Positions 1 to 10,680 of a stretch of DNA of 64,000 nucleotides are shown in pieces. Under the pieces are notes generated by a model. The model made no database searches. It was not told the DNA's origin and saw only the letters and a list, made by a program, of their open reading frames with translations. Each line of letters begins with the position of its first letter. Position 1 is the first letter of the stretch. Position numbers and translations under genes: made by a program. Where the stretch lies: the NCBI RefSeq assembly GCF_000143415.4, contig NW_003314309.1, positions 194,992 to 258,991 of the forward strand. The letters run 5' to 3'. This DNA comes from Selaginella moellendorffii. Its lineage: Eukaryota; Streptophyta; Lycopodiopsida; Selaginellales; Selaginellaceae.

Positions 1-300
1 CATTATCCATCAGTGAAATACAAAGTGGATGACTTGGTAATAACTCATTTTCCTTATGTTACAATATATGGTTTGTCTAAGGGGCTCCTTATTCAGTGGA
101 ACAAACCATATTAAATATTGTGGTAAGTTAAACTACACATTTATAAGGTTTGGTAAAATATTCAACAAACCAATCCTTTAGAAATTATATATATGCAATA
201 ACTTAAACGCTTTGTATAAAGGGATCAGGCACCATCTACAGATCCACCAATGCCTCCTCTTGATGTTCCTCTAAATCCTAGCCTGTCAACCTGAAAACCT
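1..300 (+). pseudogene. Ty3/gypsy integrase C-terminus remnant
   Basis: Plus-strand translation gives a degraded match to the integrase C-terminal tail of the gypsy elements at 725-1482 and 52358-53083 (YKVDDLV, then GLSKGLL.QW). Several stops interrupt it. The same remnant recurs at 26505-26830 and 45985-46045, so it belongs to the duplicated segment. It is an old element in the opposite orientation to the intact-length gypsy copies. Confidence 0.7.
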
Positions 301-330
301 TAACTACCTTTCATCCTTCTAAAAACATAA

Positions 331-415
331 TGTGAGGTCTAAGTGTATAATTATGATGTTGTATATAAATATTAGTATAGTGGTATTTTGATAGTCATAA
401 GATTGACTACAGATT
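331..415 (+). repeat. Degraded gypsy LTR fragment
   Basis: A TGTGAGG-start sequence followed by a TATTAGTATA stretch matches the reverse complement of the LTRs at 554-729 and 52150-52325. It follows the integrase remnant, as a 3' LTR should. A parallel fragment lies at 26831-26950. Confidence 0.6.
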
Positions 416-553
416 TTTGATAATTCATACAAAGCTAAACCTTAATTAAATTGTATAAAAAACTTCACATTGATGTTAATCATATTAGTCAAACAACAGT
501 ACTTAAGTAATCTAATTTAACAAAATTTAATTAATTTATACACTATCATTAGT

Positions 554-729
554 TGTGAGTGCTTGGAATATGGAAAGGGAATACAGAAAATGTGCATCTC
601 AATTAGCCCAAATACCCTAGCTTATATACAAGAGCGAGTGGTCCAGATTGAAACCAATCCGACGGCTACTAAAATTCTACTACGCTAATATTAGTATACA
701 GCATCGTAGCCATACACTTGGCCCTCACA
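554..729 (-). repeat. 3' LTR of gypsy copy 1, with polypurine tract
   Basis: 176 bp, bounded by TG and CA. It matches the LTR at 5255-5409 and the one at 52150-52325. Just inside it, on the minus strand, lies a purine-rich stretch (about 730-745, GAGAGGAGGGGATGA) that fits a polypurine tract. Confidence 0.88.
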
Positions 730-1832
730 TCATCCCCTCCTCTCGGAATAATGGAAGACCATCAGGGTTCTCTTGTAGACGGGCCGGGATTGGGAGGAAC
801 GTTAGAAGGAGGCATACTTGCCGCAACACTCGATATAGTCCTTTCCACTGCGCAAGGAGCCCCTTAGATAAACCACATACCGTAAGATGGGGAAAACAGA
901 CTAACACCAAATCATCCACTTTGTACTCTGCAAGTGGACGATGATGGGAGTTATAGTGCCATTGTTGTCCCATTTGTACGTGGCCTAAGTGTGTGGCAAA
1001 TTTAGCTCGGACAAGTGGAAGAATGCTCGTTAAATATTGATCCCACGACCAAGCATCGGCAGCTCATGGCAAGGTAAACCCAACTCCATTGGTAATATTG
1101 GATCATAACCATATAAAAGTTTATATGGTGAAGCACCAATAGAACTCTGCACCCCCGTGACATATGCATACCGAAGAGACGGCAAATAACTATCCCAATC
1201 CGAATGCTGAAAGTTCATATACTTCGTAATCATCCTTTTGAATGTCTGAATGAGCCGTTCCACCAGACTGTCTAATTGTGGATGATAAGCACTTGTGAAA
1301 GTGTGGCGTATCCCCAACCGAGACGTCAAAACATGAAATGCCTTAGCCACAAATGCGGGACCATTATCCGAAAGAATTTGCTTTGGACAAGAATGCTGGA
1401 ACACCACTCGATTGAGGAGGAAGTATCCAACAGTAGTTGCAAAGGTGCTAGCAAGAGCACCAACTTCCACCCAACGAGTCAAGTAGTCAGAAACAATAAT
1501 AACATACTCATTGCTAACAATCGATTGTGGAAAGGTCTTATAAGATCAAATGCTACTAACTCAAATGGACGGGAAATTACAATTGACTCCAACCGTCCTT
1601 TGGCAACACGAGGAGGAGTATTACGAGCTTGGCACCAAATGCAACTATGCACATATCGAATAATATCATGTCGCATCTCCGGCCAATAGAAAGACCTGTG
1701 CAGCTTCTTGGTTACACGACGATGTCCCATATGCCCACCTAGAATAGGAGAATCATGGTAGGCATGGAAAAACTGCGAAATAAAGACAGAAGACACCACC
1801 AGCCATAAATGATTATCAAGATCCGTCCCCAC
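730..1832 (-). pseudogene. Integrase region of gypsy copy 1
   Basis: The zinc-binding H-H-C-C part is visible around 1640-1760 (GHMGHRRV, then SCIWCQARN). The catalytic core follows: an aspartate near VAFDLI, the SDNGPAF aspartate, and a glutamate at DSLVERL. The C-terminal YKVDDLVLV segment is in another frame. Frameshifts at about 1480 and 970 break it into three pieces, so no intact integrase is encoded here. Confidence 0.85.
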
Positions 1833-3088
1833 AAAATAAAGAAGGCCGTCTCTTCAAGGCAATATTGAGAATGTAAATGCCAAAAAGGCAAATCATTAGC
1901 AAGTGATGCAGGATTCTCAAACCCATCTCGAATCTTTCGAATCCATGGCTCAATCTTTTGAGCATTGCAAACCTCATCAAGAGAAAGTAAATTTTGCTTT
2001 GCACCTTGTAGACATTGAACGTCAAGTATAACAACTGCCGATGGCAATGAATCCTCGTCTAAAAAATCCACAGATGTAGGAACAACAGGTTCGTCAAAAA
2101 TATGAGAAGAGAGTGGAAAAGGAAGAGGAGTTCGAGAAAGGATATCAGCATTAGCCATAGAACTCCCTGGGTGATGAATAACATCAAAATCAGTTATTTG
2201 AAGCTTCAAAGCCCATCGAGCAATACGACCAACCAGGTTCTTCCACTTCAATAATGAAGTAATAGCAGCATGGTCACCTTCAAGTAACGTCCGAGAACTA
2301 TGTAGATATGCATGAAGTTTCTTGAAACCCCAGACTATTGCTAAATACTCCTTCTTTGTTGTGGAGTAGTTTATCTCCGCTGGTTGTAATGTACGGCTTA
2401 TATATGCAATGGGATGGTGCTGACTAGGCACATTCGAGCTCTCTTGCATCAATACACCTCCAAGACCAATGTCAAAAGCATCCACACGCAAAATAAAAGG
2501 TTGAGTGTAGTCAGGATATGCCAAAATCGGAAGAGTTGTTAATAGCTCTTTGAGATCCACGAACACCCACTCACAATTCGGAGACCAGATGAAAGATGAC
2601 GCTGATGACTTCAGCAACACTCGCAACAGTGCAATACAATCAGAAAGATGATCCACAAAACAACCAAGATACTGCACCTTGCCCAAGAAGCACTGCACAT
2701 CATTCATACACTTCGGAGTAAGGAACTTTAGAATAGCCACAAGTTTGTCAGGATCAACTTGCAAACCCTTACGAAAAACACGGTACCCAAGATAAATTGT
2801 GTTTTTGGACCCAAACACGCACTTCGACCGCTTCAGCTTTAAACCAACATCGCGTAGCCGATCCAACACTTTACAAACATCATGAATGTGCTCCTCCCAC
2901 GTCCCCTCCAAATGGATCAAGACATCATCAATGAAGTCAGTAGTCACCTCTGGCATATCGCAAAGAACCTTGTCCGTTATCCGCTGAAAAGTTACTGAAG
3001 CATTGTTCAAACCAAATAGCATCACTAAGAACTTGTACAAACCAAATAGTATACAAAAAGTAGTCTTAGGAATATCTTCTTCGGCCAT
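1739..3088 (-). pseudogene. Reverse transcriptase palm and RNase H of gypsy copy 1
   Basis: The 449-codon frame shows the RT active-site box FIDDVLI (the usual YxDD with Phe first) and a tether region GYRVFRKGLQVD. It then shows RNase H signs (RVDAFDIGLGGVL; YSTTKKEYLAIVWGFKKLHAYL; a C-terminal NADILSR). The start of RT lies upstream in another frame at 3131-3456, separated by stops near 3089-3130. Confidence 0.88.
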
Positions 3089-3130
3089 CGGTACTTGCCA
3101 GTACCCAGAAGTAAGATCTAGCTTGTTGAA

Positions 3131-4100
3131 TCAACGACTTTGCCCCAAGCAATCCAAGAGATCAGTAGTGTGATGAAGAGGGTACACATCTAGGATCATC
3201 ACTTTGTTTAACAAACGATACTCGATGTAGAAACGAATACTCCCATCAGACTTCGTCACAAAATGAGGTTCATATGCCCAAGGACTCCACGACTTCCGAA
3301 TAACACCCTTTTCCAACATCTTTTTGACGTTTGCACGTAAAATCTTGATCTCCTTGGGTGACTGACAACAAACAAAAACCTTGATTCAATGAGCATCCTC
3401 GGTTGGAATCGAATGACATGTGGCAATCTTAGCCTTAGATGATAGGTCAAATTCAAAGAGATCAGAATACTCCTTTATGAGCTGGTCAACTGCTGCAACA
3501 CAAAGATTGTTGAAGGGATTGGAAAAGGGAAGAGCAGAATAAGACAGAAACATAAGAGGAAATAGTGGGGGAACAAAAGTAATGGAAGTAGAGGTAAAAG
3601 TAGAGAGACAAAGAAGTATGGAAGTGAGAGGAATGGATGAAACATAAAGAAGTATGAGACAAGGGGGAGAAGCTTCAAAGTCACACTTAGCATGATTGCG
3701 CTGTAACCAATCCATACTAAGAATGAGGTCAAAAGCTTGACTTGGCACCACCCGCAATGACTGCAACTCAAGCTCAAGATCGCCCACATACACAACCAGG
3801 TCTGCCTCATCCCGTGCACATACATATGTACGACTGTTGCCATAAAGAATGAAAACTGGTTCCACCGCACGATGCAAGTGTAGATGGCAACGTGTGGCAA
3901 CAGGTCGAACAATAGAAGATAAACTTGAACCTGTATCAACCAACACAGAGAGAATAATAGGAGACCTCTTGTTATAAAAATGAGCTTGGAAAGCAAACAC
4001 TGGATGAACCGATACCAAGTGAACCCCTTGATGATACTCTCGAAAGAAAGATGGAGGGGTCAATAACTTATTTGTGCAAGGTCCTCTATTACTTGTGCGA
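3131..4100 (-). pseudogene. Protease and RT fingers of gypsy copy 1
   Basis: An aspartic-protease signature VLVDTGSSLSS is readable near 3935-3965, with a hydrophobic segment and FDLILSMDWLQRN after it. The RT N-terminal part (RKSWSPWAYEPHFVTKSDGSIRF) follows at about 3200-3310. Frame changes near 3390 and 3320 separate the pieces. Confidence 0.8.
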
Positions 4101-4202
4101 CTCCTCATTTCCCAAATGCATCTTGGTGTCCAAACCTTCCACTGTAGTAGCACCAACGGGATGTTGCTGACGCCAAAGTCTCCACCTAGGAAATGGAGGT
4201 CG

Positions 4203-5021
4203 CTAATCCGGAAAATGCTGACAACGCCGATAAGTATGACCAACTTCATCACACGCCCAGCAGCGAACATCACGGCCACAACTACGTCCTCGCCCTTGTC
4301 CTTGGACTCGAGTAGCAGTAGCATCAACCTCCATTGGAATATAACCATCACCCATAGGAAGTGGAGCTGAAGGATGTGTAACGAGAAGTGGAAGAGGCGA
4401 CATCTCATAACATTGTGCCAAGTGGAGAGCATCATCAAGGGTGGCAGGAGCAAGTGCATGCACAATTCTGACAAGATCTTAACGAAGTGCTGGCCATAAC
4501 ATTCCTAGTTTGATCCGCTCCGACATATTTGGCTCCACACGAAGCAAAAGACTTCGGAAATGAATGCCAAATTGCATCACTGACTCAGATGGCCTTTGGC
4601 GAAGATGATGCAATTGTTGGAAGGCATCATCACAATCGTCGGCATGTCCAAAGGCGCATTTGAAGATGTCAAGGAGAACACTCCAATCCCCACAAGTGGC
4701 TTTGCTCAAACCATTGTACCACTATAATGCTATCCCTTGAAAACACATGGGAAACTCACGCAAATGTTGAGCATCATCCCAAGAATGATATGTGGCAATC
4801 ACCGTGAAGTGATTGAACCAAAGGTACATATCATCCCCAGGATTTCTGTGAAAGAACTCCGGCCGAACGTGAGGATTGGCACCAAGAGCAGGAGGAGTTG
4901 TACCATGTGTTGTGAACGCCACCATCAACTGAGTTTCGTTGTTTAATTGCAAATGCATAGCATCAAGCAATTGTACCAACTGCTGCTCCAGAGTCAAAAG
5001 AGGAGATTGTTGATTTGCCAT
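4203..5021 (-). pseudogene. gag of gypsy copy 1
   Basis: Starts MANQQSPLLTLEQQL at 5021, continues through a gag-type helix-rich segment (LWFNHFTVIATYHSWDDAQ) and ends with a CX2CX4HX4C zinc knuckle (CWACDEVGHTYRRC) at about 4210-4260. Stops at 4710-4722 and about 4470 split it into three pieces. Confidence 0.82.
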
Positions 5022-5254
5022 GAAGATGAACGAAAAAGAAATAGCAAAAGAAGAGAAATGATAAAAAGCTAGAATGAAATGGTAGATCTAGACAATGCAA
5101 AAAGCTAAATCTAAACTAAAATCATGAAAGGAAAGAATAAAAGAAAGGAAATGGAAAAAGCTAGATCTAGACGATGCAAAAGCTAAATCTAAACCAAAAT
5201 CCTAAATCCAAACACTTCTTAGGGACAATCAAAGTTGCCCCTCATCTCCACCAA

Positions 5255-5409
5255 TGTGAGTGCTTGGAATATGAAAAGGGAATACAAAAATTGTGCATAT
5301 CAATTAGCCTAAAAACCATGGTTCGGATTGAAACCAATCCAATGGTTACCAAAATCCCATTACACTAATATTAGTATATGGCATCATAGCCATACACTTG
5401 GCCCTCACA
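5255..5409 (-). repeat. 5' LTR of gypsy copy 1, with primer-binding site
   Basis: 155 bp, TG...CA, about 20 bp shorter than the 3' LTR because of an internal deletion. On the minus strand the LTR is followed at once by TTGGTGGAGATGAGGGGC (about 5236-5254). This has the TGG needed to pair with a tRNA CCA end; I could not name the tRNA. Confidence 0.85.
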
Positions 5410-5804
5410 TAGTGTAACTAAAAGAACAAACACAAAGAATACTTGTCTAAAAAAAAAACCTATTCTTTACTTTTGTCTTTAAGTAATAGCTTCTAAAGTG
5501 AAACTTTGAGGAGTAGTGACTATGATGTTGTATAGCCTCCTAGATATCAAGAACATTTAAGATCCTATACTATTTTATTGCAGGTGCCATAGCGTAAGAA
5601 AGAATAGGGGGTGAGAGAGCACAAGATAAGGACATGAATCTGTAGAAAGATGCTTGTTGAGAGCTCTCACCACCTTTCTGAATTATTAAAAATAGCAGAT
5701 TAAGATTCTTCTACCTAATCAGACATCCATTACAAACCATGGTCAGCACTCAGACTCAGAGTGTATGGAGTGAATATACTTGATGGGCCGCCCTAATCAC
5801 GTGA

Positions 5805-6776
5805 ATGGCAAGGTCCATGCTTGTGATCAACTCTAGCAGCTCATCGATCAAGTGAGTAAAGATTTTTGTGAAGAAAGAGTTCCTCTAGAGGGTCAATGTA
5901 TTGTAGGTATGCCCTGTATCATCTGGGAAGAGTGGCTTCTTGCATTTTCCAGGGCAGTGTGGAAGGCATTGGAACTTCCAAGAGCTCCATCTCCCACAAG
6001 AGCATCTCCACTGCCCAAGATCTAAAAATCATGGTATTTATGTTCTAGCAATCTTAAAGCCTTTGTACATGGATAGCTGGGTTGCTAATAGTTTTTGGTT
6101 TTCTTCCAGGGAAAATGTATTAGAGACCACGAAGCTGGTCTCAAGAAAGTGATGGATTTGCTCCAGCAGCCACAAAATGTTTGCACTGTTGGGCACCAAG
6201 TCGTTCACGGCAATGAGAAATTTAGCAAACCAACGCATATAACTCAAGAGGTGAAGAAAGCAATTGAGAGGGCTATTCCTCTAGCTCCACTTCACAATCC
6301 AGCAAACTTGGAGGTAACAGATCTTTACTTTCTTTTTCCAAAAAGAAAAATCCATTTATTTGTCCCGTTTTTTCTCCAACCTTTCTCTTAAAATGATCAC
6401 AAAAACTTTCTAGGGAATTCAAATTGCTGAGGAGCTCTTCCACTGCCCCCACATAGCCGTCTTTGACACAGCCTTCCACTCCACCATCCCCCAGCTATCA
6501 TACATGTACAGAATCCCCTAGAAGCTGTACAAAGAGCTGGGTGTACGGTGCTATGGCTTCCACGGGATGAGCTACCAGTTTCTTCTTGGCGAGGCCTCCT
6601 GCGCTCTTGGAAGGCTAGCGCTGGAACTTAATCTCATTGCCTTCCATCTCGGCACTGGAGCAAGAGTGTGTGTGATCAAATATGTGGAATTGATCGATAC
6701 AAGCATGGGAATGACTCCACTCGAAGGTTTAGTGATGGCTACTCGGAGTGGTGGTGTTGATCTTTTAGAGACTTAA
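5805..6776 (+). pseudogene. Acetate kinase pseudogene (copy 0)
   Basis: Exon-for-exon copy of the intact gene at 47540-48961: exons 5805-5851, 5907-6033, 6110-6313 and from 6414, with the same splice sites. The glycine of the first nucleotide-binding motif is lost (VINSS instead of VINSG). A TAG at 6519-6521 replaces a tryptophan codon after the VFDTAFH motif. Homology stops near 6757, so the last ~165 codons are gone. Most differences from the intact copy are C-to-T or G-to-A, often at CG, as expected for methylated, unselected DNA. Confidence 0.93.
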
Positions 6777-7309
6777 TTATTAGTGAATAAAGCTTATATT
6801 AAAACACAAAAGTATTCCAAATAAGTTATCATCCAATCAATCAATAGTAGAGTACATGAACCACTAAGATCAGCATATTTGGAAAACATAGGATTCACCA
6901 TCCAACAAAATTCAATAGCCAGTGTATCATCAAGGAAACTTACTGATAAAACTTAACTACTAAAGATTGTAAATAGCATGTCAAACAACTTACAAAAGAT
7001 AACTTAAAGAACACAAAGCATCATTAACTAGCAAGTAAGATGCTCGTGAATGTACCACTTAAAGGAAATAACATCCAATCTATTGAATGTATTACCTAAT
7101 GCCAATCATTGCACTAGCTATTCTGAATAAATCCCAATCAATAATATGAAGGAACTCAAGTTGCTTAAACAAGTGTTAGCAACATCCTATCAATGTCTCA
7201 AACCCGAAAGACCAATCCAAAGCAAACCACAAAAACATGTGGTATTGTGAAAAGCCATAAGCCATTAAAGCAAATAACTAACTATCACAAAAGATCATTA
7301 ATCATCCTA
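6777..7309. other. AT-rich spacer, no gene seen
   Basis: AT-rich DNA between the acetate kinase breakpoint and the second gypsy element. I see no coding frame with family resemblance and no clear repeat structure. Confidence 0.5.
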
Positions 7310-7363
7310 TGCCATCCGCTTCTATCCTTCACTAGAGCTAAGAAAAAGGCTCTGATACTAAAT

Positions 7364-7799
7364 TGTAAGCCATAAATTTTTCCTTTCCAATTTGCCAGCT
7401 TACCTTGTCTATCCAACCAACACTGCCTTGGCTTTTGCCAAATTCCCTCACCAAGGTTCCTGCCTATGGTACCAACTCCTACTTGGTCCTACTTGGTTTC
7501 AGTTACTCACTACATGAGTAATAGAGCGTTAACCATCAATTCATGGATTCCCAAATCTCTCCCACTCCCCCTCCCCGGGTTAGACTGGACTTAAGGTTCG
7601 ACTACACTCCCCGTAGGCACAAGTAGCCAAGCACACCAAGCCTCCAAGTTCCTAACATCCCTTGGTACCACAATACTTGATCATGGGACCCTCTAAATCC
7701 CAAGTCTTGAGTGCAACACATGCTTCAAGACGCCGGGGCGAAACACAATGGCCTAACGGCCTAGTATGGGTACCTCTACCCCCCCCCACTTCCATCCCA
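7364..7799 (-). repeat. Left LTR of the second gypsy element
   Basis: 436 bp, TG...CA, closely similar to 9619-10063 throughout, including a poly-C run near its minus-strand start. Beyond its left edge the similarity to the right copy continues through a primer-binding-site-like stretch. Confidence 0.85.
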
Positions 7800-7904
7800 C
7801 TTGCATCTTCCCCATCTCTCGAGGAAGTCGGAGATGGTAAACCACTTTACCGATTCGTGCCTTAATCTCGTAAGGCCCTGCGAACCTGTTTAAGGAACTC
7901 AAGA

Positions 7905-8640
7905 TCAATTCAATTCTAGGAATACATGCATTTTTACCTTTGGGTCAACTTCCAGTTGATCCCACTTGGCAGCCTGAGGTTCTTGGTGTTCAGCCACACC
8001 TTCTTCCCAACTTGGAACTCTACATTCCAACGCTTCTGGTTCGCATATTTGGTTTGCCTTTGTTGAGCCCGTTCCAAGGAATCCCTCACTAGATTCCAAA
8101 TGTTGAATCTTTCCGCCATGAATGCCTCCACTGCAGGTAACTCTCCATGGTACTCAACCATGCCAAGCTCCATAGGACCTTCAATAGCTCGCCCATTGAT
8201 GACTTCCCATAGACTCACCCCAATACTCGAATGTGGTGAGTTGTTATAACATATTTCCGCAAGTCCCAAATGACTTACCCAATCGGTCTGGTCTCCTGAG
8301 ACATAGCATTGCAAATAATCCTCCAGTTGCCTATTCACCCTTTCTGTTTGTCCGTCTGTCAAGAAGTGTTAGTGCCATCAAACTTGACTTAATACCCAAT
8401 ACCTATCTATGGGTGATAAGCTGTGTTGAATTTCAACTTGGTGCGATATTGTTCTAGAAGAGTTCTCCAGAACCTACTAGTGAAGATCTTATCTCAATCT
8501 GAGATGATCTCTTCCGGCCTTCCCTGCACTCAAACCACTTGTTCGAAGAACAACTTCGCTACACCTTCCGCATCCACTTCCGTTGTGGTGGGTATGAAAT
8601 GTGCCATCTTCGAAAATCGGTTAGTGCTTGAGCTCCTCGA
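7905..8640 (-). pseudogene. Integrase core and C-terminus, second gypsy element
   Basis: Reads EEIISD, then FTSRFWRTLLEQY, TAYHP and TDGQTERVNRQLEDYL: the second catalytic Asp and the catalytic Glu of a Ty3-type integrase. The C-terminal VGKKVWLNTKNLRL segment follows. A stop after IISD and a frame change near 8370 disable it. Confidence 0.82.
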
Positions 8641-8649
8641 GTTCTTTTT

Positions 8650-9559
8650 GGTTTGGCCCCTTTGCTAAATGTGGACCCCAACCTTGTTGTGTTCCCCTTT
8701 CGTAGGTTATCGTTGAAATGCACCTTGATGGCTGCATCCAATGCTTCCTTGTAGTTGGTCGTGTTCCAATGCATTACCTCATCGCGAGCCTAGGTTTGCA
8801 AGCTTGATATGAAGGCATGGAACGCATCCATATCCCCCATGTCCGTGACAAGTATCCTCTTTGCCATAAACCCATTCACATACTTCTAAATGATTCCAAT
8901 CTACTTTAGCCTACTAAGCTCGTCTTTTAGATGTAGAGTAGCATTTGGAGGAACGTAAATCACGCGGATCCTTGCTTTCATCATTTCCCAAGTGGCCACC
9001 GGTCCTTCGTTGGCCTTTATCGTTCCCCACCAAGACTTGGCATTATCTGCTAAGTATGGTTTTGCACATGAGACCTTCTCCAAGCTTGGTAACTGCAACG
9101 CTTGAAAATAGTCCTCCATATTGTAAAACCACTCCTTCACCACCTTATAGTCATTCACTCCCTTGAAGATCAGTGGGGGCTTTGGTTTGTACTTGGGACT
9201 GATTCCACTTTGGTCTGTTCGACCTTGTTTGGTTTTGCCTCAGTCCCTGCCGAAGGGTTCACACCTTCTGCACTGCCAGCATCCGCAGTCTTTTGCCTTT
9301 TCTTCCGCTTCTTATCACGCTTTAGCTTGCGTCCGAGAGTCTTCAGTAGGGCATTGGTCTGTGCCAATTGTCCTTCTAGAATGTCCAATTGAGCCTTGGA
9401 CGACCGAACCTTACTACCGGACTCTTGTTTGGAAGTTTCCTCATTGGAGTCCTCCTCATGCAAGGATTCCTCATCCATAGCCTTTTGTTCGACCGAAGGC
9501 TCCAGCTCTGAAGGAGGTTCCATCTCTGCCTTGGTTTGTTTCCGCCCTGCCTTTGCCAT
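8650..9559 (-). pseudogene. gag, second gypsy element
   Basis: Begins MAKAGRKQTKAEMEP at 9559 with a charged coiled-coil-like region (LDILEGQLAQTNALLKTL). It continues in the next frame at 9158-8901 with the retrotransposon gag core (WFYNMEDYF, then DNAKSWWGTI and ATWEMMKARI). A tail at 8774-8650 (KGAKPKRT) runs straight into integrase core sequence, which marks a deletion junction near 8650. Confidence 0.82.
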
Positions 9560-9601
9560 CTCCCAGCAATCCGCCTCTATCCTTCGCTAGAACTGAGGAA
9601 A

Positions 9602-9617
9602 AGGCTCCAATACCAAA
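9602..9617 (-). other. Primer-binding site, tRNA-iMet type
   Basis: The minus strand just inside the right LTR reads TTGGTATTGGAGCC. This differs by two bases from TGGTATCAGAGCC, the common initiator-tRNA-Met primer site of plant gypsy elements. Confidence 0.75.
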
Positions 9618-9618
9618 T

Positions 9619-10063
9619 TATAAGCCACAAATTTTTCCTTTCCAATTTGTCAGCTTACCTCGTCTATCCAACCAACACTGCCTTGGCTTTTGCTAAGTTC
9701 CCTTGCCAAGGTTCCCGCCTATGGTACCAACTCCTACTTGGTCCTACTTGGTTTCAACTACTCACTACACGAGCAATAGAGCATTAGCCATCCATTCATG
9801 GATTCCCAAATCTCTCCTAATCCCCCTCCCCGGGTTAGATTGGACTTAAGGTTCGGCTACACTCCCCGCAAGCACAAGTAGCCAAGCACACTAAGCCTCC
9901 AGGTTCTTAACATCCCTTGGTACTACAATACTTGATCATGGGACCCTCTAAATCCCAAGTCTTGAGTGCAACACATGTTTCGGGACGCTAGGGCGAAACA
10001 CCATGGCCTAACGGCCTAGTATGGGTACCTCTACCCCCCCCCCCCCCCCCCACTTCCATCCCA
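9619..10063 (-). repeat. Right (5') LTR of the second gypsy element
   Basis: 445 bp partner of 7364-7799; the terminal CA is altered to TA on the minus strand. It contains a 20-base poly-C run at about 10034-10051. Confidence 0.85.
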
Positions 10064-10416
10064 AAGGGAAGGCCCAAGCCCTTGGGAAGGGCGAGGACCA
10101 ATGAGCCGCAAGGTACTCAAATAGGGCACCACTCCATATGAGCCGAGAGCACCACAGTCGGTTTCCCTTTCGGGAGTGGGAGCTGCTATTGAGCACTTCC
10201 TTGGGTGGCCCCTCTGGCACCACCCGAGTCCATGCTCACTCCCACCCAAGGCCCCTCGGCCCCAGTCTCAACCTCAAGTCAGTTTGGAAGCACCACTGAA
10301 GAGTTCCTTCAAGACTGGTTCTTGGACCTCACTATCCCTATTATACTTTTGGAACCCCTGCAGCCCCCCCCCCCCGGGAGACGCACGCTTTGGGCTTTCA
10401 CCCCTTGACCTGTATT
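10064..10416. repeat. LTR-like fragment with TATA-type box
   Basis: Contains CTATTATACTTTTGGAACCCC followed about 50 bp later by CTTTGGGCTTTCACCCC. The same pair of blocks recurs at 14350-14430, at 58585-58665 and (inverted) at 56255-56320. At 28290-28320 only the first block is present. The spacing looks like a promoter and early transcribed region of a related LTR family; that is inference. Confidence 0.5.
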
Positions 10417-10680
10417 AGTACTTGGACTCGGTCTCGGACTTGATCTTGGACTTGATCTCGGACCCGACTTTGGACTTGGTCTTGGACTCGATCTTGGATC
10501 CAATCTCGGACTCGACTTCGGACTCGACCTCGGACTCGGTCTCAGAACCGATCTCGGATCTTGGACTTTATCTCGAACTCGGTCTCCGAGTCGGCCTCGG
10601 ACTCGAGCCCGGACTCTATCTCGAACTTGGTTTTAAAGTCGGTCTTAGACTCGATCTCAGACTCGGTCCCATCCGATGAA
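10417..10680 (+). repeat. Degenerate GACTCG hexamer tandem repeat
   Basis: About 260 bp of a 6-bp period (GGACTC/GATCTC variants). It reads through as artificial Ser-Asp-rich or Leu-Gly-rich peptides in several frames. The same hexamer array is part of the inverted repeat at 55747-56250 and 58660-59015, downstream of the same promoter-like block. Confidence 0.8.

Larger units (their letters stand above)
554..5409 (-). mobile_element. Full-length Ty3/gypsy LTR retrotransposon (copy 1)
   Basis: The element reads on the minus strand: 5' LTR 5255-5409, gag, protease, reverse transcriptase, RNase H, integrase, 3' LTR 554-729. Integrase after RNase H is the Ty3/gypsy order. Four bases, TAGT, are repeated at both ends (550-553 and 5410-5413), consistent with a target-site duplication. 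The matching unoccupied site is at about 47183-47187 in the duplicated segment. The reading frames carry several stops and frameshifts, so this copy is not autonomous. A truncated sister copy lies at 52150-55288. Confidence 0.93.
7310..10063 (-). mobile_element. Internally deleted second-family Ty3/gypsy element
   Basis: Minus-strand order: LTR 9619-10063, primer-binding site, gag 9559 to about 8650, integrase core about 8640-7905, LTR 7364-7799. Protease, RT, RNase H and the integrase N-terminus are missing between gag and integrase. The left LTR is followed by a second primer-binding-site-like sequence (7345-7363) and some 30 bp of matching internal sequence. So this is a tandem or recombinant arrangement sharing one LTR, not a simple insertion. 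Confidence 0.85.
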
